Part shown: piece after piece, positions 7,849 through 15,868 of the stretch
Position numbering within the stretch: position 1 is the stretch's first letter
Layout of the letters: each line of letters begins with the position of its first letter
The notes under the pieces: generated by a model
What the model was told of the DNA's origin: nothing
The model's database searches: none
Seen by the model: only the letters and a program-made list of their open reading frames with translations
From: Arthrobacter bambusae
GTDB lineage: Bacteria; Actinomycetota; Actinomycetes; Actinomycetales; Micrococcaceae
Length of the DNA stretch: 64,000 bases
Direction of reading: 5' to 3'
Assembly: GCF_022606295.1 (NCBI RefSeq)
Contig: NZ_JAHHZS010000020.1
Location: forward strand, 1 to 64,000
Position numbers and translations under genes: made by a program

Positions 7849-9075
7849 CTACACGAGGTGCGGTTCGTGCGACTTCAGGTATCGGCGGCCACTTGCGGCT
7901 ACGAGGATCGCGAACCCGAGGGCGACGGCGGCAGCGAAGAACGGGACCTGGGGACCGAAGTGCTCGCCCAGCTGCGCAGCGACAAACGGAGCCAGCGCGC
8001 CGCCCATCCAGCGCACAAAGTTGTACCCGGCCGAGGCCACGGGACGCGGCGAATCGGAGACCTCCATGGCCAGTTCGGTGTACAGCGTGTTGTTGATGCC
8101 CAGCAGGGCGCCCGCCACAATGACGAGCACGACGACGGCAGTCACCGAGTGCCCCGCAGCCAGTCCCAGCCCTACGAGGTCCAGCAAAAGCGCCCCGAGT
8201 GTGCCGACCAGGACGTTGGTGGTGCCGAAGCGACGCTGCAGCAGGGGTGCGACGAAGACCGAGAACACGGCCACGGCTACGCCCCAACCGAAGAACACGG
8301 CACCGATACCGTAGGCGTCCATTCCCAGGATGAAGGGCGTGAAGGCAAGGATCGTGAAGAAGCCGTAGTTGTAGAACAGGGCACTGGCCGCAGTGGTGCG
8401 AAGGCCTTTGTGGCCCAGGGCGAGGAGCGGGTCACGCAAACGGGCCTTCGTGGCCGGCTTCGGCGTCTTGGGCAGCAGGGCCAGCAAGGCGATGAAGGAG
8501 ACGGCCATGAGGACCGCGGTGCCGAAGAACGGTGCGCGCCACTGCCAGCCGCCGAGCAGCGCGCCGAGCAAGGGGCCGAGGGAAATGCCCAGGCCAAGGG
8601 CGGCTTCGTAAAGAATAATCGCGGTTCCGGTTCCACCGCTTGCGACGCCGACAATCACTGCGAGCGCGGTGGCCACGAAGAGAGCGTTGCCAAGTCCCCA
8701 ACCAGCGCGGAATCCGACCAGCTCACCCACGCTTCCGGACAAGCCGGACAGCGAGGCGAAAACGACAATCAGGGCCAGGCCGATCATCAGCGTCTTTTTG
8801 CCGCCGATCCGCGACGAGACGAAACCGGTCACGAGCATCGCGACCGCGGTCACCAGGAAGTAGCTCGTGAAGAGCAACGACACCTGGCTGGGGCTGGCCT
8901 GGAGGTTCTTGGCGATGGCCGGCAGGATCGGGTCCACCAGGCCGATACCCATGAAGGCGAAGACGGCGGCAATCGCCGTGGCCCAGACAGCTTTGGGTTG
9001 CTTGAGGAACGAAGCCTTCTCGGCCTCGAGGGTTTCTTCCGCTGGCTGCAGTTGCTCTGCGAGCTGGCCTTTCAT
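7849..9075 (-). CDS. MFS transporter (DHA1-like exporter)
   Basis: A 408-residue, 12-helix major facilitator. Loop 2-3 carries GFVSSRIGGKKTLMIG, and motif C in helix 5 is ALGLGISLGPLLGALLGGW, which is typical of drug exporters of the AraJ/DHA1 group. A 35-residue charged N-terminal tail precedes helix 1. It follows the MarR gene by 42 bp on the same strand, so the two are almost certainly one operon and the MarR repressor controls this exporter. The exported compound is unknown. Confidence 0.9.
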   Translation of the reverse strand: MKGQLAEQLQPAEETLEAEKASFLKQPKAVWATAIAAVFAFMGIGLVDPILPAIAKNLQASPSQVSLLFTSYFLVTAVAMLVTGFVSSRIGGKKTLMIGLALIVVFASLSGLSGSVGELVGFRAGWGLGNALFVATALAVIVGVASGGTGTAIILYEAALGLGISLGPLLGALLGGWQWRAPFFGTAVLMAVSFIALLALLPKTPKPATKARLRDPLLALGHKGLRTTAASALFYNYGFFTILAFTPFILGMDAYGIGAVFFGWGVAVAVFSVFVAPLLQRRFGTTNVLVGTLGALLLDLVGLGLAAGHSVTAVVVLVIVAGALLGINNTLYTELAMEVSDSPRPVASAGYNFVRWMGGALAPFVAAQLGEHFGPQVPFFAAAVALGFAILVAASGRRYLKSHEPHLV

Positions 9076-9117
9076 GGACTGCTCTCCTAGTTCTTGGGCT
9101 TCTTCAGTTGGGTTTGT

Positions 9118-9564
9118 TCAGTACTGGACTGAGTGGTTGATCTTGTCGAACACCGGAAGTGCGGCTTCCACGGCGTGGCGTTCTGCTTCGCTCAGCGTTC
9201 CGAGGATCCCGGCGATGAATTCGTTGCGGCGGCGGTCTGCGTTCTCGACGGCGGCACGTCCCGCCGCGGTCGCGGCGACGCGGACGGCACGGGAGTCGTC
9301 CGGATCCGCTTCCCGTTTGACGAGGCCCGCGCGCTCAAGCTTGATGATCTGCTCGGTGGCGCTGGGGACCTTGACCCCCAGGTTCCGGGCGATCCCTCCG
9401 ACGCGGGCAGCGCCGTCGAGCGCCATCTTGAGGACGCCAAGCTGGGCGGAGCTGAGTTGCTCCTCGGAATCGAGGCGGCGCATCACATAGACGCTCTGCC
9501 GCAAGGCTTCCCGGAATGATTGGGCGAGGGCGAGGAGCGCTTCGTCAGCTTGATTGTCGTTCAT
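9118..9564 (-). CDS. MarR-family transcriptional regulator
   Basis: A winged-helix repressor of 148 residues. The helix-turn-helix region reads GAARVGGIARNLGVKVPSAT followed by EQIIKLERAGLVKREADPDD, with the wing ending DDSRAVRVAATAAG. It heads an operon with the MFS exporter. A 14-bp inverted repeat overlaps its promoter, which suggests autorepression relieved by a ligand that is then exported. The start codon lies 8 nt past the -10 box, so the mRNA may be leaderless, which is common in actinobacteria. Confidence 0.93.
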   Translation of the reverse strand: MNDNQADEALLALAQSFREALRQSVYVMRRLDSEEQLSSAQLGVLKMALDGAARVGGIARNLGVKVPSATEQIIKLERAGLVKREADPDDSRAVRVAATAAGRAAVENADRRRNEFIAGILGTLSEAERHAVEAALPVFDKINHSVQY

Positions 9565-9566
9565 AC

Positions 9567-9602
9567 TTAGGTATCCTAACAGTTAGGTTACCTAAATATC
9601 AA
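9567..9602 (-). promoter_or_regulatory. MarR operator overlapping the marR promoter
   Basis: TTAGGTATCCTAAC (9567-9580) and GTTAGGTTACCTAA (9582-9595) are 14-bp arms with one mismatch around a single base. On the minus strand, TTGATA (9602-9597) and TAGGAT (9578-9573) form a -35/-10 pair 18 bp apart inside the palindrome. This predicts direct repression of the marR-exporter operon. Confidence 0.75.
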
Positions 9603-9633
9603 GGATAAGCATTTCCCTTTGCGCTCTCCGGCG

Positions 9634-10137
9634 CTACAGCGCGAGCTTCATTCCCTCGTGACTGGCCACGAAACCAAGCCGCTCATAGAAGCGGTGGGCA
9701 TCCGTGCGGGACTTGTCGCTGGTGAGCTGGACCAGGGTGCAGCCGCGGTTCCGAGCCTCTTCGATGGCCCACTGCATCATGGCCGCCCCGACGCCATGGT
9801 CCCGCAACTCTGCGGCGACGCGCACGGCCTCGATCAGGCAGCGCAATGAGCCCTTCCGAGCCAAACCCGGGATGAAACTCAGCTGGAAAGTCGCCACGCA
9901 AGCGCCATTCAAATGGCCGACCACCAACAGTTGGGCCGGATCCTCATTGATCTGCTGAAACGCCTGCAGATAGGGTCCGACATCGTCGGCATTTTCACGG
10001 GAGCTGCCCAACTGATCCGCGGCGAGCAATCTGAGAATGGCGGGCAGGTCCTCCCAGTGTGCCCGGCGGAGCGTGAAGACTCCTTCGTCCAGAACCATGC
10101 TCAACAGCGGCTTCACCCCTGGATTTGTGTGACTCAT
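9634..10137 (-). CDS. GNAT-family N-acetyltransferase
   Basis: A 167-residue acetyl-CoA-dependent acetyltransferase. The acetyl-CoA loop is seen as ELRDHGVGAAMMQWAIEEAR, preceded by beta-strand 4 residues LRCLIEAVRV, and the C-terminal motif is DAHRFYERLGF. This layout matches many single-domain GNATs acting on small amines or peptides; the substrate is not inferable. The ATG at 10137 is chosen over a TTG six codons upstream. It lies upstream of marR on the same strand with a 69-bp gap and is divergent from cycA. Confidence 0.9.
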   Translation of the reverse strand: MSHTNPGVKPLLSMVLDEGVFTLRRAHWEDLPAILRLLAADQLGSSRENADDVGPYLQAFQQINEDPAQLLVVGHLNGACVATFQLSFIPGLARKGSLRCLIEAVRVAAELRDHGVGAAMMQWAIEEARNRGCTLVQLTSDKSRTDAHRFYERLGFVASHEGMKLAL

Positions 10138-10295
10138 AGCACCAGCCTGACACAAGCTGGAAGATTCGTTTTACGCGCTTTCATGAATTCTGGGTGAAAC
10201 GATCAATCACAAATTATTGGATGCTTCAAGTTACTTTGGACTAGCAGATTTGTTAGCCACGTCACCATGCGGCGAATCACCCGAAGGATACAGAT

Positions 10296-11768
10296 ATGTC
10301 TCACCAGACAACAACGGGGCACCGCACAGCCTCCAGCAAAGACAGCGAGCCGCATCTGGCGCGCTCACTGAGCAACCGCCACATCCAGTTGCTTGCCATC
10401 GGCGGCGCCATCGGCACGGGCCTGTTCATGGGCTCCGGAAAGACCATCTCCGTCGCCGGCCCGTCAGTGATCTTCGTGTACATGATCATCGGCTTCATGC
10501 TGTTCTTCGTCATGCGCGCCATGGGCCAGCTCCTGCTGTCCAACCTGAACTACAAGTCCTTCAGCGACTTCGCCGGCGACCTGCTTGGTCCTTGGGCGGG
10601 CTTCTTCACCGGCTGGACCTATTGGTTCTGCTGGGTGGTAACCGGAGTGGCCGATGTAATCGCCATCGCGGGCTACGCAAATGAGCTCTGGCCGGGGGTG
10701 CCGCTCTGGATTCCGGGCCTCGCGACCATCGCCATCCTGCTCCTCCTGAACCTCCCCACGGTGAAGGCCTTCGGCGAGACTGAGTTCTGGTTCGCCCTCA
10801 TCAAGATCGTTGCCATCGCCGCTTTGATCATCGTGGGTATCGTCATGATCTCCACCGGCTTCACGTCCGACGCCGGAGCCGCCAGCTTGACCAATCTCTG
10901 GAGCCACGGCGGCTTCTTCCCCAAGGAATTCATGGGGTTCGTTGCCGGCTTCCAGATCGCGGTCTTCGCGTTCGTCGGCATCGAACTGGTGGGCACCGCC
11001 GCGGCCGAGACCAAAAACCCGGAGCACAACCTGCCCCGCGCCATCAACGCCATCCCGGTCCGCGTCATGCTGTTCTATGTCGGCGCGCTCATCATCCTGA
11101 TGTCCGTCATCCCGTGGACGGAATTCAAGGCCGGCCACAGCCCGTTCATCGCCATGTTCTCCCTGGCCGGACTGGGCATCGCGGCCACCGTGGTGAACCT
11201 CGTGGTGCTGACCTCTGCCATGTCCTCGGCCAACTCGGGTATCTACTCGACGTCGCGCATGGTGTTTGGCCTAGCCAACGACGGCGATGCCCCCAAATTG
11301 TTCGGCCGCCTCTCGAGCCGCAAAGTCCCGCAGAACGCCCTGTTTCTGTCCTGCGTGCTGCTCCTTGGCGGCGTCGCCCTGCTCTACGCGGGCAAGGACA
11401 TTGGAGCAGCCTTCGACATGGTCACCACGGTCTCCGCGGTCTGCTTCATGTTCGTATGGTCCATCATCCTGGCGAGCTACCTCGTTTTCCGGAAGCGCCG
11501 GCCCCAGCTGCACGAGGCATCGACCTTCAAGATGCCCGGCGGGATCGTGATGGTGTGGGTGGTCTTCGCCTTCTTCGGCTTCCTGGTTTGGGCCCTGACG
11601 ACCCAGCCGGACACCCTCACGGCCCTGCTCGTCACGCCCATCTGGTTCGCGATCCTCGCCGTGGCCTACGCCCTGGTCCGGAAGTCGCCGCTGCACCAGG
11701 CCCGCGTGGCAGAGTGGAAAGCCATGGCCGAATCCGAGACGACCGCCGTCGACACCGCCGCCCGCTAG
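10296..11768 (+). CDS. cycA: D-serine/D-alanine/glycine:proton symporter CycA
   Basis: An amino acid-polyamine-organocation (APC) permease of 490 residues and 12 helices that imports D-alanine, D-serine and glycine. Similarity to enterobacterial CycA is strong along the whole length: IQLLAIGGAIGTGLFMGSGK (helix 1), LLLSNLNYKSFSDFAGDLLG, GWTYWFCWVVTGVADV, and SAMSSANSGIYSTSRMVFGL around helix 8. GAAGGA precedes the ATG. It is monocistronic and convergent with mtlD. Uptake of D-alanine fits cell-wall recycling, and a separate alanine dehydrogenase lies further along. The GNAT gene is divergent. Confidence 0.92.
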   Translation: MSHQTTTGHRTASSKDSEPHLARSLSNRHIQLLAIGGAIGTGLFMGSGKTISVAGPSVIFVYMIIGFMLFFVMRAMGQLLLSNLNYKSFSDFAGDLLGPWAGFFTGWTYWFCWVVTGVADVIAIAGYANELWPGVPLWIPGLATIAILLLLNLPTVKAFGETEFWFALIKIVAIAALIIVGIVMISTGFTSDAGAASLTNLWSHGGFFPKEFMGFVAGFQIAVFAFVGIELVGTAAAETKNPEHNLPRAINAIPVRVMLFYVGALIILMSVIPWTEFKAGHSPFIAMFSLAGLGIAATVVNLVVLTSAMSSANSGIYSTSRMVFGLANDGDAPKLFGRLSSRKVPQNALFLSCVLLLGGVALLYAGKDIGAAFDMVTTVSAVCFMFVWSIILASYLVFRKRRPQLHEASTFKMPGGIVMVWVVFAFFGFLVWALTTQPDTLTALLVTPIWFAILAVAYALVRKSPLHQARVAEWKAMAESETTAVDTAAR

Positions 11769-11846
11769 GACGCCCGCTCACATATAACGGCAAAACCCGA
11801 AACCCTCCTTCACATCATTCATGTGAAGGAGGGTGAGCGAGCGTCC
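11768..11846. repeat. Nested inverted repeat with GTGAGCGAGCGT boxes (copy 2)
   Basis: Outer arms GGACGCCCGCTCAC (11768-11781) and GTGAGCGAGCGTCC (11833-11846) pair with one mismatch and enclose the terminator hairpin at 11802-11834. It belongs to the same box family as the left-edge repeat. Confidence 0.65.
11802..11834. terminator. Bidirectional terminator between cycA and mtlD
   Basis: ACCCTCCTTCACAT (11802-11815) pairs perfectly with ATGTGAAGGAGGGT (11821-11834) around a 5-nt loop, between two convergent genes. Confidence 0.85.
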
Positions 11847-11855
11847 GGGAAAAGC

Positions 11856-13004
11856 CTAGGACTCGGCCTTGCGGTCTTCGATCAGCTTCAGCACCTGCGG
11901 GAACAACGGATGCGACGGCGGCAGGTCGGTAATGCGCTCGACCGCCTCGGCGGCGTCCATCTCGGAAAGCATCCGGGAGAGTTCCACGGCTTCGTCGTCG
12001 GCGCCGTCGTCGAAACGCAGGGCTGCGGCCATCGCATCGAGGAGGGCAACCGGCGTGACTCCGCGCTCCGCGAGTTCCGCGGCCGGCCCGATGAACCGTT
12101 CGTGCCGGCCCAACTTCCGGAGCGGAGCACGGCCCACCCGGTTCACCGTGTCCGGCAAGTACGGGTTGGTGAAGCGGGACAGGATCTTCTGCACGTACGC
12201 TTCCTGCTCTGCTTCGACGAACTCATGTTTGGCCACGAGAAGCTGCTTGGTCTCCTCCAACACGGCCCGCACCCGGGCGGCCACGGTGGCGTCGGCCATG
12301 GCGTCGGAGATCTTCTCCAAGCCGGCGCTATAGCCGAAGTACGCTGCCGAGGCATGTCCCGTGTTGACCGTGAACAGCTTCCGTTCGATATACGGAGCGA
12401 GTTCGTCCACGAAGGTCGCGCCCGGGATCACCGGCGCCTCCCCGGCGAAGGGCGTGCGGTCGATCACCCACTCGTAGAAGGTCTCCACAGTCACGTCCAG
12501 GCCTTGGCCCGGCGCTTGGTTGGGGACAATCCTGTCCACCGCCGTGTTCGCAAACACAGCAGCGGAGGAAAGGTCACCGGCGGCACCGTCCCACGCGGCT
12601 TCCACTTCGGAGTGCAGGAGGTCCGTGGCGTTGATCGCGTTCTCGCAGGCCATGACCTGGAGCGGAGCCAACAACGGCGAGCGGCCGGCGACGCCCCGCG
12701 CGATCACCGGTGCCACGAACTTGAGGATGTGGGGCCCCACTGCAGTGGTGACGAGGTCCGCCGTCGCGATTTCCGCGACGACGGCAGCCTCTTCGGTGCC
12801 CGAATTCAGGGCCCGGAAACCGGACACGGTCTTGACGGCGGCGTTCTCGCCGACCTCGTGGACCTCATAGGAGGATGCGGAGGCGAGCTGGCTGATCAAG
12901 GCCTCCGCGACATCGGCGAAGACCACCTCATATCCGGCCTCGTGCAGCAGCAAGCCGACGAATCCGCGTCCGATGTTCCCTGCCCCGAAATGGACTGCCT
13001 TCAC
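11856..13004 (-). CDS. mtlD: Mannitol-1-phosphate 5-dehydrogenase
   Basis: Oxidises mannitol 1-phosphate to fructose 6-phosphate with NAD in the cytosol, the second step of PTS-dependent mannitol use. The 382-residue length is standard. The N terminus KAVHFGAGNIGRGFVGLLL is the MtlD NAD-binding motif. The active-site segment is KLFTVNTGHASAAYFGY, containing the family K-x3-N-x2-H pattern. The GTG start overlaps the mtlA stop by one base (TAGTG), so translation is coupled to the mannitol permease. A bidirectional terminator follows. Confidence 0.95.
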   Translation of the reverse strand: MKAVHFGAGNIGRGFVGLLLHEAGYEVVFADVAEALISQLASASSYEVHEVGENAAVKTVSGFRALNSGTEEAAVVAEIATADLVTTAVGPHILKFVAPVIARGVAGRSPLLAPLQVMACENAINATDLLHSEVEAAWDGAAGDLSSAAVFANTAVDRIVPNQAPGQGLDVTVETFYEWVIDRTPFAGEAPVIPGATFVDELAPYIERKLFTVNTGHASAAYFGYSAGLEKISDAMADATVAARVRAVLEETKQLLVAKHEFVEAEQEAYVQKILSRFTNPYLPDTVNRVGRAPLRKLGRHERFIGPAAELAERGVTPVALLDAMAAALRFDDGADDEAVELSRMLSEMDAAEAVERITDLPPSHPLFPQVLKLIEDRKAES

Positions 13005-14959
13005 TATGCGTTGACCTTTCCGAACAGATCCAGCACTTCCTGCACCGACGTGGCCTGCTCGAGCTGGGCCACTTGCGCCTTGTCCGTGAAGATCTTGGCG
13101 ATGGAGGACAGGATGTGGAGGTGCTCGTTGTTGATGCCGGCGACGCCGACGACGAACTTGACCTGCTTGCCGCCCCAGTCGATGCCCTCGGGGTAGCGGA
13201 CGATCGACACACCGGAGTGCAGGATGTGGTCCTTGGCAGCATTGGTGCCGTGCGGGATGGCCAGGAAGCTGCCCATGTACGTGGACACGGATTCCTCGCG
13301 CTCGTGCATCGCGTGAATGTAGCCCATGTCCACGGAGCCGCGGTCCAGCAGGAGCTTGCCGGCTTCGTCGATGGCCGAGTCACGGTCCGTCGCGGAACCA
13401 TTGAGGATCACGCTTTGGGGGAGCAGGACATCTTTGCCCTCGGCGGCGGCAGGCTGGGCGGCGTGGGCACCGGCGGCCGGTTCGGCAACCGCCGTCGAAT
13501 CTTCAGTCCCGGGCTCAGCGTTGCTGCTCTTGACCAGTTCCACGATCTCCTCGTACCGGGGACTGTTCATGAAGTTGTCCACGGAGACGTGCACGGCACT
13601 GGAGGTGACCGGCCGGGCGCGTTCTGTCAGGTCCTGGTGCGTGACCACGACGTCATACGTGTCGCTGAGGTTGGCAATGGCCGAATTGGTGACCTTGACG
13701 TCCGGGAACCCGGCTGCCTTGATCTTGTTGCGCAGGACCGAGGCCCCCATGGCGCTGGAGCCCATGCCGGCGTCGCACGCGAACACGATGTTCTGGATAG
13801 GACGGGTCAGGACGGCGGTACCGCCACCGGCGCCCAGGAGGGCGGAGGAAACGGAACTCTTCTTGCCCTTGAGCTCTTCCATCCTGGACGTTGCCTGGCC
13901 CAACGCGTCCACATCGGTGGTCTTGCTGGTCCGCAGGATCACCGAGGCGATCAGGAAAGATACCGTGGCTGCGAGGAGGACGGAGAGCGCCACACCGAAG
14001 TAGCTGTCTTTCGCTGTTGCGGCAAAGACCGCGAGGATGCTGCCCGGGGCTGCAGGTGAGCGCAAGCCCGCACCGGTGACCACCAAGGTGAAGATACCGG
14101 TCATGCCGCCTGCGATCGTGGCGAGGATCAGGATCGGCTTCATGAGGATGTACGGGAAGTAGATCTCGTGGATGCCGCCGACAAACTGGATAAGCGCAGC
14201 GCCAGGAGCAGAAGCGCGTGCCAGGCCCTTGCCGAAGATCATGTACGCGAGCAGGACGCCGACGCCCGGGCCGGGGTTGGCCTCAAGCAGGAACAGGATG
14301 GACTTGCCGTTTTGCAGTGCTTGTTCCGTGCCGAGCGGAGTGAGGATGCCGTGGTTGACGGCGTTGTTGAGGAAAAGGACCTTGGCGGGTTCGATGAAGA
14401 TGCTGGTCAACGGCAGGAGTCCGTTGTGGACCAGGAATTCGACGACGTTGCTCGCACCGTCGCTGAAGGCCTTCACTACCGGACCGATCACCAGCATGCC
14501 GAAGATGGCCAGGGCGGCACCGACGATGCCTGCCGAGAAGTTGTCGATCAGCATCTCGAAGCCCGGCTTGACCCGGCCTTCCCATACCTTGTCGAGCTTC
14601 TTCATGATCCAGGCCGTGAGCGGGCCCATGAGCATGGCGCCGATGAACATCGGGATATCCGTACCCACAATCACACCCATGGTGGCGACGGCTCCCACCA
14701 CGCCGCCGCGGATGCCGTGAACGGCCCGGCCGCCCGTGTAGCCAATCAAGAGCGGCAACAGGTACGTGATCATGGGGCCCACGAGTTTGGCCAGGTCCGC
14801 ATTGGGCAAGAAGCCTGCCGGGATGAACAGGGCCGTGATGATGCCCCATGCAATAAAGGCCCCGATGTTGGGCATGATCATGCCCGATAGGAACGTTCCG
14901 AACTTTTGGACACCAACGCGCACGCTGGTGCGCGGTTTCGCAACTGACGCTGTTGCCAT
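13004..14959 (-). CDS. mtlA: PTS mannitol permease EIICBA
   Basis: Imports mannitol and phosphorylates it to mannitol 1-phosphate. The 651-residue protein is a full EIIC-EIIB-EIIA fusion: EIIC membrane domain (about 1-345) starting VGVQKFGTFLSGMIMPNIGA, EIIB (about 385-475) with phosphorylatable Cys in NIVFACDAGMGSSAMG, and EIIA (about 505-650) with active His in AIPHGTN. A Pro/Ala-rich linker joins B and A. Phosphate should come from the ptsI/ptsH products encoded 0.9 kb away. A TetR regulator gene lies directly upstream. Confidence 0.96.
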   Translation of the reverse strand: MATASVAKPRTSVRVGVQKFGTFLSGMIMPNIGAFIAWGIITALFIPAGFLPNADLAKLVGPMITYLLPLLIGYTGGRAVHGIRGGVVGAVATMGVIVGTDIPMFIGAMLMGPLTAWIMKKLDKVWEGRVKPGFEMLIDNFSAGIVGAALAIFGMLVIGPVVKAFSDGASNVVEFLVHNGLLPLTSIFIEPAKVLFLNNAVNHGILTPLGTEQALQNGKSILFLLEANPGPGVGVLLAYMIFGKGLARASAPGAALIQFVGGIHEIYFPYILMKPILILATIAGGMTGIFTLVVTGAGLRSPAAPGSILAVFAATAKDSYFGVALSVLLAATVSFLIASVILRTSKTTDVDALGQATSRMEELKGKKSSVSSALLGAGGGTAVLTRPIQNIVFACDAGMGSSAMGASVLRNKIKAAGFPDVKVTNSAIANLSDTYDVVVTHQDLTERARPVTSSAVHVSVDNFMNSPRYEEIVELVKSSNAEPGTEDSTAVAEPAAGAHAAQPAAAEGKDVLLPQSVILNGSATDRDSAIDEAGKLLLDRGSVDMGYIHAMHEREESVSTYMGSFLAIPHGTNAAKDHILHSGVSIVRYPEGIDWGGKQVKFVVGVAGINNEHLHILSSIAKIFTDKAQVAQLEQATSVQEVLDLFGKVNA

Positions 14960-14981
14960 TGTGTGAATTCCTAACGTGAGC

Positions 14982-14997
14982 CCCGCATCAGTGCGGG
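14982..14997 (-). terminator. Small hairpin between the TetR gene and mtlA
   Basis: CCCGCA and TGCGGG pair around TCAG, 22 nt upstream of the mtlA start. It could end transcription from the TetR gene or fold in the mtlA leader. No T-run follows on the minus strand, so confidence is modest. Confidence 0.45.
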
Positions 14998-15028
14998 ATC
15001 AGTCGATATCTATCGAAGGAGGACAGCT

Positions 15029-15751
15029 CTAGGAGCTGCTGGAGATACGGTGAAGCCATTCAAGGAAGAGCTTCAGTTCCGAACTGGATAGCTGGTCTGA
15101 ATGCGAGGCTTGGAGTGCCGCATTCAGCGCGATTGCCGCAACAACAACGGACGACTTGCCGGAGTCGTCTGCTGCGGCGCCACGGGCAATTTCCGTGGAC
15201 ACGGCGAAAATCATGGAATCCCGGGTCATGGTGGAAAGTTCGAGGTTCCGGTCTTCCAAAGGCTCTGCAATGAGCATGAGCGTGACGCCGACGTTGGCCG
15301 CCAGGATGCTCCTGGCCGCCTCGCGCGGGGGTACGTTGATCTGCCCGGCAATGGCCGCCTTGCTCAGCATCTCCTCCAGAAGCGACTCGGCATCAGCCAC
15401 GATGGCCGGCCTGCTTTCCGGACGGATGTTGCCGAACATCACCAGGTAAAGGTGCGGTTGGGTAAGTCCGAACTGGACGTGGTTGTCCCACATCCGGCGG
15501 ACGTCCTCCAGGGGTTCCCCAGAGGGTGCGAAGTCCCGCTCTCCCGCCACGTACTCCTCGAAGCCGGCTGAAACGACGGCATCGAACAGCCCCTCCTTGT
15601 CGCCGAAGTGGTGGTAAAGCGTGGGCGCCGTGACGCCGGCAAGTTTGGTGATTTGGCGCGTAGAGACCGGTGACCCGTCCGAATTCGCCAGCAACTCGGC
15701 AGCTGCACGGAGCAGCCGAGTTTTGGGCGGAAGCTGGTCATCGAAACTCAT
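15029..15751 (-). CDS. TetR-family regulator of the PTS region
   Basis: A 240-residue TetR protein. The N-terminal DNA-binding domain has STRQITKLAGVTAPTLYHHF, with the canonical TLYHHFGDK end. The C-terminal ligand domain is not recognisable. It sits between mtlA (same strand, downstream) and ptsI (divergent), and an inverted repeat in the shared upstream region is a plausible binding site. The likely targets are itself, ptsI-ptsH and perhaps mtlA-mtlD. TetR control of PTS genes is less usual than GntR or antiterminator control. Confidence 0.9.
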   Translation of the reverse strand: MSFDDQLPPKTRLLRAAAELLANSDGSPVSTRQITKLAGVTAPTLYHHFGDKEGLFDAVVSAGFEEYVAGERDFAPSGEPLEDVRRMWDNHVQFGLTQPHLYLVMFGNIRPESRPAIVADAESLLEEMLSKAAIAGQINVPPREAARSILAANVGVTLMLIAEPLEDRNLELSTMTRDSMIFAVSTEIARGAAADDSGKSSVVVAAIALNAALQASHSDQLSSSELKLFLEWLHRISSSS

Positions 15752-15769
15752 AGCCGCTACCCTAGCACC

Positions 15770-15784
15770 TATAGCAACGCTATA
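15770..15784. promoter_or_regulatory. Candidate TetR operator upstream of ptsI
   Basis: TATAGC-AAC-GCTATA is a perfect 6-bp inverted repeat in the divergent region between the TetR gene and ptsI. The right arm resembles a -10 box (TATATG), so binding would block the ptsI promoter. Confidence 0.55.
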
Positions 15785-15868
15785 TGAAGTGAGTCACAGG
15801 AGATTTTTTCGGACCCCGAGGCGCCGCAGCCGGTGGGTCCGATCCGAGAGCAGGAACAGAGGATTTCA

